Assembly (NCBI GenBank): GCA_044238735.1
Contig: JBIICS010000053.1
Location: forward strand, 1-17,577
Reading direction: 5' to 3'
Length of the DNA stretch: 17,577 bases
Source of the DNA: JBIICS01 sp044238735
Lineage (GTDB): Bacteria > Bacteroidota > Bacteroidia > UBA4408
The notes below the pieces were generated by a model. The model was not told the DNA's origin, made no database searches, and saw only the letters and a list, made by a program, of their open reading frames with translations. The stretch's first letter is position 1. Each line of letters begins with the position of its first letter. Position numbers and translations under genes: made by a program. Below, piece after piece: positions 6,544 through 14,578 of this stretch.

Positions 6544-7989
6544 TTATGCAATCTTAACACATACATTCTTAGGCTCGGTAAAGAAGTGTAATGCCTCAAA
6601 GCCACCTTCTCTTCCCACTCCACTTGCCTTAACTCCGCCAAATGGCGTTCTTAGATCTCTTAACAACCAACAGTTAATCCAAACTATACCGGTATGAAGA
6701 TTATTTGCAATGCGGTGTGCCTTGTTTAAGTCACGTGTCCAAACCGTAGAGGCCAAACCATACTTGGTTGAGTTAGCATACATTAAAACCTCCTCTTCGG
6801 TATCAAAAGGCATAATGGTTACAACTGGGCCAAAAATTTCTTCCTGATTAGTGCGACAGTTATATGATAATCCTTCAATAACAGTCGGTTCTAAAAAATA
6901 ACCTTCTGCCAAATCACCTTCCATCATCTTACGTTTTCCTCCGGCTAAAACTATTCCGCCTTCTTCTTTTGCTAATTCAATATAGGATAGAATTTTTTCC
7001 ATGTGTGGTTTTGATACTACCGCACCCATTTTAGAATTTTCGTTCGACGGATCAGCTGGTATTAGCTCTTTTACTTTGGCAACAAAATCGTTTTTAAATT
7101 TTTCGTAAATCGGTCGCTCAACAAAAATACGGGAACCACATAAACATATTTGCCCCTGATTGGCAAAGGAAGAATGCATAGTAGTTTTCAATGCTTCCTC
7201 ATAATCGCAATCGGCAAAAATGATGTTAGGATTTTTTCCTCCCAGTTCAAGTGATAATTTCTTAAACATGGGTGCGGCCACTCTCGAAATTTGCGCTCCG
7301 GTTGCTGTACCGCCTGTAAACGATATAACCGGAATCTGAGGATGTTCAGTTATAGCCGAACCTACTTTAGGTCCTAAGCCGTGAACAATGTTTAACACCC
7401 CTTTAGGCAAACCGGCTTCAATACACAATTCAGAAAGCAAATAGGCCGTCATGGGTGTTATCTCACTTGGCTTTGCCACCACGCAGTTACCAGAAGCCAA
7501 AGCCGGAGCTATCTTCCAGGTAAATAAATACAAGGGCAAATTCCATGGAGATATACATCCTGCCACTCCAATGGGCTGCCGTAATGTATAATTAATTACA
7601 CGATTCTCCATAGGATGTGCCTCTGTATGATCATGCAAAATGGCCGTTGCATAAAAATAAAAGTTAGCCGCCGCTCTGGGAATGTCAACGGTTTTAGCAA
7701 GTTTTACAGGTTTTCCATTATCCTTACTTTCGGCTAAAGCTAATCGGTCAAGATTCTTTTCTATTAATTCCGATATGCGAACCAGCACCTTGCTGCGATT
7801 TTCTTTAGGCAGGACCGACCATTCTGGAAAAGCCTTGCGAGCAGCTTCAACAGCTAATTGAACATCGCGTTCATCTGAATCCGGAATTAAACTGTATACC
7901 TTTCCGGTGGCTGGTTGATAATTATCTATGTATAATTTACCAATGGGTTCTATCAGCTCTCCGTTTATGTAATTTAATATTTTACTCAT
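6544..7989 (-). CDS. NAD-dependent aldehyde dehydrogenase, ALDH8 / 2-hydroxymuconic (2-aminomuconic) semialdehyde dehydrogenase type
   Basis: The product has 481 residues from the ATG at 7989, the usual length for the superfamily. All catalytic landmarks are present: SPWNLP with Asn150, VAKPSE with Lys173, FTGGTATG (224-231), general base Glu248 in LELGGKNP, nucleophile Cys282 in NQGQICLCGSR, and EEIFGP with Glu384. The segment NCWLLRDLRTPFGG (439-452) and the N-terminal IPDSDERDV resemble 2-aminomuconate (ALDH8A1) and 2-hydroxymuconic semialdehyde dehydrogenases more than betaine or acetaldehyde enzymes. It would oxidise a semialdehyde with NAD+ in tryptophan (kynurenine) or aromatic ring catabolism. 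No partner genes of those routes are in the window, so the substrate is tentative. The open frame could extend nine codons upstream, but a -7 promoter element overlies that stretch and the family begins near MSKILNYINGE. Confidence 0.9.
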   Translation of the reverse strand: MSKILNYINGELIEPIGKLYIDNYQPATGKVYSLIPDSDERDVQLAVEAARKAFPEWSVLPKENRSKVLVRISELIEKNLDRLALAESKDNGKPVKLAKTVDIPRAAANFYFYATAILHDHTEAHPMENRVINYTLRQPIGVAGCISPWNLPLYLFTWKIAPALASGNCVVAKPSEITPMTAYLLSELCIEAGLPKGVLNIVHGLGPKVGSAITEHPQIPVISFTGGTATGAQISRVAAPMFKKLSLELGGKNPNIIFADCDYEEALKTTMHSSFANQGQICLCGSRIFVERPIYEKFKNDFVAKVKELIPADPSNENSKMGAVVSKPHMEKILSYIELAKEEGGIVLAGGKRKMMEGDLAEGYFLEPTVIEGLSYNCRTNQEEIFGPVVTIMPFDTEEEVLMYANSTKYGLASTVWTRDLNKAHRIANNLHTGIVWINCWLLRDLRTPFGGVKASGVGREGGFEALHFFTEPKNVCVKIA

Positions 7990-8013
7990 GCTTAGAATTC
8001 TAAAAAAGCTTAG

Positions 8014-8021
8014 CAAAAATA
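8014..8021 (-). promoter_or_regulatory. Bacteroidota-type -7 element (TATTTTTG) before the aldehyde dehydrogenase gene
   Basis: TATTTTTG on the minus strand fits TAnnTTTG and ends 24 bases before the ATG at 7989. No TTG is visible about 20 bases further upstream, where the GC-rich terminator stem of the preceding gene lies instead. If real, transcription of the aldehyde dehydrogenase and downstream genes restarts only a few bases after the upstream transcript ends. The element also rules out the upstream in-frame ATG at 8016 as a sensible start. Confidence 0.42.
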
Positions 8022-8025
8022 CAAT

Positions 8026-8053
8026 AAAAAAGCCCCCGATATAATCCGGAGGC
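8026..8053 (-). terminator. Rho-independent terminator of the T9SS cargo gene
   Basis: Reading the minus strand after the stop codon at 8077, GCCTCCG (8053-8047) pairs with CGGGGGC (8038-8032), a seven-pair stem with one G-T pair around an eight-base loop. It is followed at once by six T residues (8031-8026). This is the only textbook intrinsic terminator I see in the window, and it ends the transcript of the 1044-residue secreted protein. Confidence 0.85.
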
Positions 8054-8076
8054 TTACTATTTAGAGGATACTATAA

Positions 8077-11000
8077 TTAACGCTGAATGACTATTTTTTG
8101 ATTTAAAACAGTGTTAGTCCCTTTTACCATTATTTGATAAACACCGCTTGCTAAATCGGCAATATTAATGCTCGACATAATACCACCATTACTAACGTTA
8201 AGTATGCCCGACTTAACCATAGCGCCGTTTACTGAAAATAAAGCAAAATCAGCTACCTGTCCTTCTATGCCCCGCCCGCTGATATTAATAACCTGATTTG
8301 CCGGATTAGGAGCAATGGTTAGGTTTCTATTTTCGAATTTAGACTCTAATCCAACCGAATTATCAATCGTAATTACATAGTCTTGTGTTTCTCCTGTAAA
8401 GAATAATGTACAAGCATCCGATGCTCCAAAGATGGAGTTACACGTTCTTATTCTCATTCCGGTTTCTCCTAAAAGAGCTGTTTGAGGTACTGTAAAGAAA
8501 GCGTTTGCAGGAGTTCCGGCTGTTTGGTTACTTGCAATAAAAATAAATTCGGCCATTTCATAAACCCCATTTCGATTGTAATCAATCCACATTCCAATAT
8601 TTGCCGTACTATTAGCTATAACCCTTATGTTGTAAATCTGCCCTATTCCCAAATTATCGGTAACGGCGGAAGATGGAAAAGAGGTATAAGCCGGACCACC
8701 AGTTGAACACTGATTGTAATTGATGAGGTCTTCAAAAACAATCTCAACACCTAAAATACCGGTATTATTGTCGCAAAAGTTATTTTGCAAACCGGTATTA
8801 CAATAACATAAATTAAAAGGTTTAACCGTAACCTTAATCGGAATAGAAAACGAAATTCCAACACCGCAAGTTAACTTACATCTGAAGAAACGAGTAACGT
8901 TTAGCGTGTTGGTAGAATATACAGCCTGATAGGCTCCAGTTATGTCATTCCAGTTAACACTATCGATAGATGATTGCCAGGTATATGTTTGTCCGGAACC
9001 AAAGCTATTACCCGCCAAACTCAGGTTAACACTATTGCCAAAGCAAATCTCAGTTTTATTTGCTTGAGTATTACCTGCCACAGGAGGGTCTGTACAAGGC
9101 CCCGGATCAGTTAATACTACCGTATAATCTTCAGTTTCGCCCCAACTATATGTTTCGCAGGGTCCTAAGCCCTGTGTTTCGCTGAGTACTATCCGCATTC
9201 TGGTTGTTCCACTGGAAGCAATTATCGGAACATCTATATTTCCTGTAAGCGTCATACCGGTATCGGTTGTAATTCCTAAAACAACCTGCTCTTCAGGCAC
9301 TTCAAAAATACCATTGATGTTATAATCAATATATACACTTATCTCACAATCATAGAACACATCCTCGTTTATCTGACTGACTTTGATAGGATAAGTACTT
9401 CCTTTTATTAAAGTTGTTGAAATATTGGTAAAATCGGTATAGGTATTAACGGAAGTTGGATTATTTAACGGCGGTATATTAGAACCGTTATCAATAGTAT
9501 TAAACACTACTCTTCCAATATCGTCATCAGCGGTATTGGTTGCGTAACTGAAACAATAACATTCAATAACCGGTTTTAGGCCTATAAAAACAGATGCTGT
9601 AGACGAAGTAGATGATCCGCATGTGGTTGTAAACCTTACATAAACAGGAGTGTTTAGGGTGTCGCTGTAAATTATATCAGTCTCATTTAACAAGTCTGTC
9701 CAGTTACTGTTATCGGCAGAAACTTGCCATTGATTGGTTTGTCCGGCTCCATAGGCATAACCAACAACTCCTAAAGTATAAGGGGTACCCGGGCAGAGAA
9801 GGGTGTCGCTAACATTTATACTGCCTGCTAAAGGTGGCTCTGTGCATGGGCTTGGTTCAATAATACTTAAAATATAATCCTGAGTTTCTCCGCTTCCAAA
9901 AGACAAGCACGAACTTGTTGCATCGTTTGTATTTCCCGTGGCGCGAACCCTAACCCGCATGCCTATTTTGCCTATTGGGATTGTGGTTGGAACAACAAAC
10001 GAATATAACGTAGAAACATTTGCTAAAGAAGATGTTGAAGGCTGAAACCATTCGTAAGTATCATAAAAACCATTTTGATTAAAATCAAGCCAAACCGAAA
10101 TTATTCTGCTGGCGTTAGTTGTAATAGAAAACGGATAGGTATTTCCTTTTACAAGAGTTGCGGTGGTGTTTCCGGAATCAATAAAACTAATAAAGGGCGA
10201 TGCACCGTTATTACAAGTTAAGCTATTGTTTAATGAAGTGCCTGTTATTGCAATATTATTAATACTAGCCGTGCAGGAGTTAGAGTGTATAGGTGTACAA
10301 TAACAAGAAATGGATGGATTAAGGTATAGTTTAACCGGATCTGAATATTCGGTACTAGCGCCACATGTTATAGATGCTCTTATGAATGTATCTTCAGTAA
10401 TTGAAGCAGAATAGGTGGCTTCGTTTGCTCCACTAATGTTTGCCCAGTTTACACCATCAGCAGATGTTTGCCATTGAATAACCTGACCAATACCAAAAAA
10501 TATGGAGTCAAAACTTAATAAAACATTCTCGGATGCACATAACGTAGTGTCGCTAACCACAATGTTCCCTATAAATGGAGGCTCTGTACAAGGTGTTGTG
10601 GGTTCAAATTTAATTTTAATATTCGGACGGAAATTTGATAGTGTTCCAGTTGAGGTGGGTGGATTTCCATCTGCTTGCCAATATTGAAAGCTATTGTTTA
10701 AGGTGCTATTATACCTGAACCTTTTTGCAGTTGCATCTTCTATACCGCTTCCTCCTCCATTAACTTCTATAATTATTTTTAAGGAGCGGGCATTATTGTA
10801 TACAAAACCCGTTGAGAAAGGTATGTTTACATAGTTACCGGACACGAAGTTAGAAATGGTCTGATTAAAAACTAACGTGGCGCCTTGTTCCTCGGATGTA
10901 ACGGTGGTATTAGTTAAAAAATAGGTGCTATCCGTTTCTTTCACGAAAACTTTAACCGGAACGGCCTCAGGCAAAAAGGCTGAATCTAAAAAAAATGAAA

Positions 11001-11211
11001 TTCCTGTAATGGTGCCGCTTAATCCTACTTCTGATCCACTGTAAATAATTGCAGAACGTTCAAATCCCCAATAACTTCCTAATGGTTTTCTAAGTATGGT
11101 GTTTCCAGGCAAACCTGTAGTAGGGGGGTTTCCGTTAGGGATAATAACCATTTGACCAAATAACGTAATCGAAATTAATAAGGCAGATAAGGTAATTAAT
11201 AAGCTTTTCAT
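8077..11211 (-). CDS. Large secreted T9SS cargo protein with three Ig-like + GEVED repeat units and type A C-terminal sorting domain
   Basis: The product has 1044 residues. A Sec signal peptide (MKSLLITLSALLISITLFGQ) is followed by a beta-rich domain (about 25-205) closing with RPNIKIKFE. Three tandem units then start with PCTEPP or PCTDPP at residues 207, 455 and 705. Each has an Ig-like half (QWQ/TWQ and xVNW/NSNW strands, paired cysteines), a CYC junction (303, 551, 802), and a GEVED half. The GEVED halves carry a calcium-loop-like DxNxNGxxD/E (376-384, 629-637, 877-885) and end in GETQDY or GETEDY (441, 691, 940). The last ~80 residues are a type A sorting domain: IAPNPANQVINISG (966-979) through ASGVYQIMVKGTN to a terminal KIVIQR. 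Such proteins cross the outer membrane by T9SS and stay on the surface or are released. No enzymatic domain is seen; adhesion or matrix binding is plausible but unproven. It has its own promoter and terminator. Confidence 0.92.
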   Translation of the reverse strand: MKSLLITLSALLISITLFGQMVIIPNGNPPTTGLPGNTILRKPLGSYWGFERSAIIYSGSEVGLSGTITGISFFLDSAFLPEAVPVKVFVKETDSTYFLTNTTVTSEEQGATLVFNQTISNFVSGNYVNIPFSTGFVYNNARSLKIIIEVNGGGSGIEDATAKRFRYNSTLNNSFQYWQADGNPPTSTGTLSNFRPNIKIKFEPTTPCTEPPFIGNIVVSDTTLCASENVLLSFDSIFFGIGQVIQWQTSADGVNWANISGANEATYSASITEDTFIRASITCGASTEYSDPVKLYLNPSISCYCTPIHSNSCTASINNIAITGTSLNNSLTCNNGASPFISFIDSGNTTATLVKGNTYPFSITTNASRIISVWLDFNQNGFYDTYEWFQPSTSSLANVSTLYSFVVPTTIPIGKIGMRVRVRATGNTNDATSSCLSFGSGETQDYILSIIEPSPCTEPPLAGSINVSDTLLCPGTPYTLGVVGYAYGAGQTNQWQVSADNSNWTDLLNETDIIYSDTLNTPVYVRFTTTCGSSTSSTASVFIGLKPVIECYCFSYATNTADDDIGRVVFNTIDNGSNIPPLNNPTSVNTYTDFTNISTTLIKGSTYPIKVSQINEDVFYDCEISVYIDYNINGIFEVPEEQVVLGITTDTGMTLTGNIDVPIIASSGTTRMRIVLSETQGLGPCETYSWGETEDYTVVLTDPGPCTDPPVAGNTQANKTEICFGNSVNLSLAGNSFGSGQTYTWQSSIDSVNWNDITGAYQAVYSTNTLNVTRFFRCKLTCGVGISFSIPIKVTVKPFNLCYCNTGLQNNFCDNNTGILGVEIVFEDLINYNQCSTGGPAYTSFPSSAVTDNLGIGQIYNIRVIANSTANIGMWIDYNRNGVYEMAEFIFIASNQTAGTPANAFFTVPQTALLGETGMRIRTCNSIFGASDACTLFFTGETQDYVITIDNSVGLESKFENRNLTIAPNPANQVINISGRGIEGQVADFALFSVNGAMVKSGILNVSNGGIMSSINIADLASGVYQIMVKGTNTVLNQKIVIQR
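8362..10593 (-). repeat. Three tandem ~250-codon coding repeats (Ig-like + GEVED) within the T9SS cargo gene
   Basis: The repeat units run 10593-9850, 9849-9100 and 9099-8362 on the minus strand, about 740-750 bases each. Every unit opens with a codon run for PCT[E/D]PP and closes with GET[Q/E]DY. The units are diverged in sequence, with the openings and the DxNxNG loops best kept. They therefore reflect old internal duplication, not a recent or unstable repeat. Confidence 0.85.
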
Positions 11212-11225
11212 CTAAAAAATTTTCG

Positions 11226-11256
11226 CAAAAGTATGCTAAATCAGATGGAAAATCAA
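11226..11256 (-). promoter_or_regulatory. Bacteroidota-type promoter (TTG - 20 bp - TACTTTTG) for the T9SS cargo gene
   Basis: On the minus strand, TTG at 11256-11254 is followed after exactly 20 bases by TACTTTTG at 11233-11226. This matches the Bacteroidota -33 TTG / -7 TAnnTTTG architecture with standard spacing. The -7 element ends 14 bases before the ATG at 11211. It is the best two-part promoter in the window and starts immediately beyond the stop codon of the DUF2279 gene. Confidence 0.6.
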
Positions 11257-12162
11257 TTAATATTTTGGAAGAAATTCAAAAGCTGGTTTTCCTTTAGCCC
11301 ATACTAATTGTGGTAACGGAAACTTGATAACATTTAAGCATCTTAAAAACCTTCTCCATTTGGGGTCTTTAACTGGTAATTTAGTCCAATCTATATCCAA
11401 AGAAATCATATATTGTCTGTAACGCAATTGTGAACTAAAGCCTAATTCCTGTTGTTTGCTGGCAGATGCTGCAATCATCCCATTTGCTCCATATCCAAAA
11501 GAAAGTTGGAGGGCCTTGTACCAGCCGTCTTGCTTCATAAAAGCAAAAGGGCTGGCCGACAACCAATAAGACTGTGCATTGTAATCTTTTATTAATTGGG
11601 ATGGAAAATTATTTCCTAATAACTCGGGTCGAAGTGCTGCAAAAGGCGAAGGAATATAAAGAAACTTTAATTGAATTTTTTGTTCATCCCAAAGTGCAAT
11701 TTGTAACGCCGAAATGGCGCTACCACTTATATTGGCAAGTAAATCTCCTGCCGAAAATCCCCAGCCACCCGAAAAACCATCCATTGCTTCAATGCCGGCA
11801 AAATAAAGATTACTGGCCGCAACAGAAAGCAGAAGGGATTTGCTTTTTGAATACCCCACCCATCTGTATTGATTATTTAATAAATCAGTGAAATGATACG
11901 ACCCATATATATGGCCCATCTTATCAACTTGAAACCACTCTTTATTATCATTAAAAAAATGGAAACGGCCTGTATTATAGTCTTTATACCATGCATTATA
12001 AAAACCCGTGTAAAGAATACCGCCAGTTACTGCTTGAGAAATAAACAAACTTTTTTTAAAATGAGGTTGAAGCGTATCGGCGACTACCTGCTGAGCGTTG
12101 TTTGTTTTATAAAAAAGAATGGATAAAAACAAAAAAGGTAAAAGTGTTTTTTTAAATTTCAT
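11257..12162 (-). CDS. DUF2279 family exported protein of unknown function
   Basis: The product has 301 residues. The N terminus MKFKKTLLPFLFLSILFYKTNNAQQ is a Sec signal peptide with likely cleavage after NNA (residue 23). The core matches the DUF2279 pattern as I recall it: DKMGHIYGSYHFTDLL (80-95), a hydrophobic stretch with IEAMDGFSGGWGFSAGDLLAN (124-144), and small-residue-rich segments that suggest membrane association in the cell envelope. Asp80, His84, Glu125, Asp128 and Asp140 are the polar residues most likely to matter. The C-terminal part (190-301) is beta-like (FAFMKQDGWYKALQLSFGYG and similar strands). No biochemical function is known to me. It follows the aminotransferase gene by 27 bases and probably shares its transcript. 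Confidence 0.8.
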   Translation of the reverse strand: MKFKKTLLPFLFLSILFYKTNNAQQVVADTLQPHFKKSLFISQAVTGGILYTGFYNAWYKDYNTGRFHFFNDNKEWFQVDKMGHIYGSYHFTDLLNNQYRWVGYSKSKSLLLSVAASNLYFAGIEAMDGFSGGWGFSAGDLLANISGSAISALQIALWDEQKIQLKFLYIPSPFAALRPELLGNNFPSQLIKDYNAQSYWLSASPFAFMKQDGWYKALQLSFGYGANGMIAASASKQQELGFSSQLRYRQYMISLDIDWTKLPVKDPKWRRFLRCLNVIKFPLPQLVWAKGKPAFEFLPKY

Positions 12163-12189
12163 TACCTATTTGTTTAACATTAAATAGTA

Positions 12190-13380
12190 TTAATTTAGTT
12201 TTTCGAGAGCAGACTTAAGCCTTTTGATGGCTTCTATTAATTTATCATCGGAGGTGGCGTAAGATAAACGTATGCAATTATTATCACCAAACGCCTCTCC
12301 TGCAACTACTGCAACATGTGCCTCATTTAGTAGATACATAGACATGTCGTATGAATTCTTAACAACTGTTCCATTATAGGACTTGCCAAAAAAAGAGGTG
12401 ATATCTGGAAACACATAAAATGCGCCTTGGGGAATATTACATTTTAATCCTTTAATTTCGGCTAATAAATTCAACACTAAATCGCGTCTCTTTTTAAAAG
12501 CCTCACGCATAGTGTAAGTAACACTTGGTTCGGCCAACATGGCTGCTATTGAGGCGCGTTGTGCAACCGAACATGTTCCACTTGTAAACTGTCCTTGCAT
12601 CTTCTCGCATGCCTGTGCAATTGGCAATGCAGCGGCAATATATCCAATTCGCCATCCAGTCATTGCAAAACCTTTAGAAACGCCATTAACCACTACAACC
12701 TGATCTTTTATTTTTTCGAACTGCGCAATACTTTCGTGCCTTCCTGCAAAATTAATTAGTTCGTATATCTCATCCGAAACGCAGTAAATATTGGGGTAAT
12801 TGGCTAGTACATTAGCTATTGCTCCTAACTCTTCCTTACTGTATAAACTTCCCGTTGGATTGCAAGGAGAACTAAAAATTATCATTTTGGTTTTAGATGA
12901 TATACTTTCCTGAAACTCCTGTGCTGTAAATTTAAAATCGTTATCTACTGATGTGTGAATGTATTTAACCGTTCCTCCGGCCAATTTTATCTGATCTGAA
13001 TAGCTCACCCAGTAAGGAGTGGGAACAATTACCTCGTCTCCTTCATCTATTAAACTTAAAAAAACATTAGCCAGCGATTGTTTAGCTCCCGTTGATACTA
13101 CAATATTAGCCGCCTTAAAATCTAAATTATTATCGCGCTTTAATTTAATTGCTATTGCCTCTCTTAATTCAAGAAAGCCCGGAACCGGCGTATAGTGAGT
13201 ATAATTTTCATCTATAGCTTTTTTAGCTGCCTCTTTAATAAAATCAGGAGTATTAAAGTCGGGTTCTCCTATACTTAAACTTATAATGTCTATTCCCTGA
13301 GCCTGAAGTTCGCGGCTTTTCTTGGCCATGGCCAGTGTTTGCGACTCGGTTAAGCTATTTACACGGTTAGATAATTTCAT
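12190..13380 (-). CDS. PLP-dependent aminotransferase, aspartate aminotransferase type (fold type I, class I/II)
   Basis: The product is a cytosolic enzyme of 396 residues, full length for bacterial aspartate aminotransferases of the I-gamma/Ib type. Visible landmarks are SIGEPDF (36-42), the STGAKQSL loop (96-103) that holds the PLP phosphate, SPCNPTG (171-177) with Asn174, SDEIYE with Asp203 and Tyr206, the Schiff-base lysine Lys236 in SKGFAMTGWRIGY together with Arg244, and Arg371 in IRLSYA for the substrate carboxylate. It transfers the amino group between aspartate (or related amino acids) and 2-oxoglutarate; close paralogues also take aromatic substrates or prephenate, so specificity is not fixed by sequence reading. 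Its gene starts 54 bases after the PAP2 phosphatase stop, with no recognisable promoter or terminator between, so co-transcription is likely. Confidence 0.93.
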   Translation of the reverse strand: MKLSNRVNSLTESQTLAMAKKSRELQAQGIDIISLSIGEPDFNTPDFIKEAAKKAIDENYTHYTPVPGFLELREAIAIKLKRDNNLDFKAANIVVSTGAKQSLANVFLSLIDEGDEVIVPTPYWVSYSDQIKLAGGTVKYIHTSVDNDFKFTAQEFQESISSKTKMIIFSSPCNPTGSLYSKEELGAIANVLANYPNIYCVSDEIYELINFAGRHESIAQFEKIKDQVVVVNGVSKGFAMTGWRIGYIAAALPIAQACEKMQGQFTSGTCSVAQRASIAAMLAEPSVTYTMREAFKKRRDLVLNLLAEIKGLKCNIPQGAFYVFPDITSFFGKSYNGTVVKNSYDMSMYLLNEAHVAVVAGEAFGDNNCIRLSYATSDDKLIEAIKRLKSALEKLN

Positions 13381-13434
13381 AAGAAAATTTATAGGGCTAA
13401 TTTATCATTTTATTTAATAGAATATCATTAAGTA

Positions 13435-14241
13435 TTAATACTGACCACCATACCATTTATTTGGTTTAGCTTTTAGATTAATTTTCCAATTATTTCTATA
13501 ATAAATCATCTTACTAACACTGAAGCCCAGTGCTGCGCCCATAAAAACATCCGAAGCCCAATGTTTATTATCGTTCATGCGAGATAAACCAGCCAAACCA
13601 GCCAGCGTATAACAAATAAGGGGCACGTACCAGTTATTATTGAATTCTGTTGCAATAATTGTTGCAACCGAAAAAGCGGTTATAGTATGACCACTAGGGA
13701 AAGAACGGTATTTTAATTTTCCTCTATAGAATTCCCATTGATAAGGATTTGCAGGATTATCCTGATAAGGCCGGTGTCTCTCAAATGTATACTTTAACAC
13801 GGTAACCAATAATGCAGAAATAGCGGCCGATTTTGCACCCAAATAAAATACGCGCCCACTTCTTTCGTTTCCAGTTATAGCGTGATGCAGGCCAAATGCA
13901 CCTAATATTGGAAAAGAATATATACCTCTACCTATGGGTTCAAAAAAAAGTTTAGATAACGTATCTGTATAACTATTTCGCTTTTGTTGTGTATATAAAT
14001 TAATTTGCCTATCAAATGCAATCAATCCTCCTGTAACGGCGCAAACACCCCCTGCCATAATCCACTGTTGCTTTTGCCAATGAACAGGCGCAATAAAAAC
14101 ATCGCGGGTATCGAGTAAAACAGATTTAAAAAAAAATTTATTGGGTTTTACGGGATTAAACTTCAGAGAGTCCTGACCGGAAGCAAACTCAACACAAAAA
14201 AGGGATAGTATTATGAAAAATACCTTTTTGAAATTCTTCAT
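13435..14241 (-). CDS. Exported PAP2-family phosphatase
   Basis: The product has 268 residues from the ATG at 14241, where it begins MKNFKKVFFIILSLFCVEFASGQ, a Sec signal peptide; a 24-codon upstream extension to 14313 would bury that signal. The three phosphatidic-acid-phosphatase motifs are complete: K-x6-RP at Lys150/Arg157/Pro158 (KYTFERHRP), SFPSGH with His185, and SR-x5-H-x3-D at Ser220/Arg221/His227/Asp231. Several hydrophobic stretches flank them. Periplasmic or outer-membrane-facing PAP2 enzymes dephosphorylate lipid phosphates such as undecaprenyl pyrophosphate, lipid A 1-phosphate or phosphatidic acid; the substrate is not readable here. It is the first gene of the minus-strand run and is divergent from nuoM. 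The link to glycan-carrier recycling is only an inference. Confidence 0.9.
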   Translation of the reverse strand: MKNFKKVFFIILSLFCVEFASGQDSLKFNPVKPNKFFFKSVLLDTRDVFIAPVHWQKQQWIMAGGVCAVTGGLIAFDRQINLYTQQKRNSYTDTLSKLFFEPIGRGIYSFPILGAFGLHHAITGNERSGRVFYLGAKSAAISALLVTVLKYTFERHRPYQDNPANPYQWEFYRGKLKYRSFPSGHTITAFSVATIIATEFNNNWYVPLICYTLAGLAGLSRMNDNKHWASDVFMGAALGFSVSKMIYYRNNWKINLKAKPNKWYGGQY

Positions 14242-14578
14242 TAACAAAATTAATAAAATCAACCATTGGTTAATAATTCCTTTGTTTAATGGTACAAATG
14301 TTTTAATTAACATTGGAACTATTTGATTTTTAAATTTCAGTAAAAGACACCGAAACCTTTCATCTGTGTTTTCTTAATACTCCTATTATTCTTTGTTCGA
14401 ACTTGTTACACCCCTTAACACCATTCTCTCCTCTTTGTTCTTCTCTCTTTTTTCTAAACTTCTCAATATCCGTGCTTTAGAGCTCGTATTAAGGGCTTAT
14501 TAATTTAGCCAAAACCTGCTCTTTTCTATTAAAATTTGTTAGCTTTGCATGCCAATACCGGTATGTAATCGGAAACAT
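14242..14578. other. Divergent intergenic region between the PAP2 phosphatase gene and nuoM
   Basis: These 337 bases hold no convincing gene. They must contain start signals for both directions. On the plus strand a -7 element lies at 14540-14547. On the minus strand TAATTTTG at 14252-14245 fits TAnnTTTG but sits only three bases from the PAP2 ATG, so it could serve only a nearly leaderless transcript. A pyrimidine-rich stretch runs from about 14421 to 14463. A perfect ten-base palindrome, ATACCGGTAT, lies at 14555-14564 in the expected nuoM leader. No RNA gene or repeat is recognisable. Confidence 0.7.
14540..14547 (+). promoter_or_regulatory. Bacteroidota-type -7 element (TAGCTTTG) before nuoM
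   Basis: TAGCTTTG matches TAnnTTTG and lies 31 bases before the ATG at 14579, giving a leader of about 25 bases. The -33 region shows CTG (14516-14518), not TTG, at 21 bases spacing. The element overlaps the sequence just before an in-frame ATG at 14549, which argues that translation begins at 14579 instead. Confidence 0.48.

Noticed and set aside
11574..11891. Plus-strand open frame of 105 codons opposite the DUF2279 gene
   Set aside because: It lies wholly antisense to a gene with a signal peptide and family motifs, shows no domain or promoter, and its composition reads as a mirror of the real frame.
14242..14313. N-terminal extension of the PAP2 gene to an ATG at 14313
   Set aside because: It adds 24 residues in front of a clean signal peptide starting at 14241; such a preceding stretch is not usual for exported PAP2 proteins, although a second hydrophobic stretch in it leaves some doubt.
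14421..14463. Pyrimidine-rich stretch before nuoM considered as a regulatory RNA or attenuator
   Set aside because: No stem, small open frame or terminator pattern accompanies it; AT-rich spacers often contain such runs.
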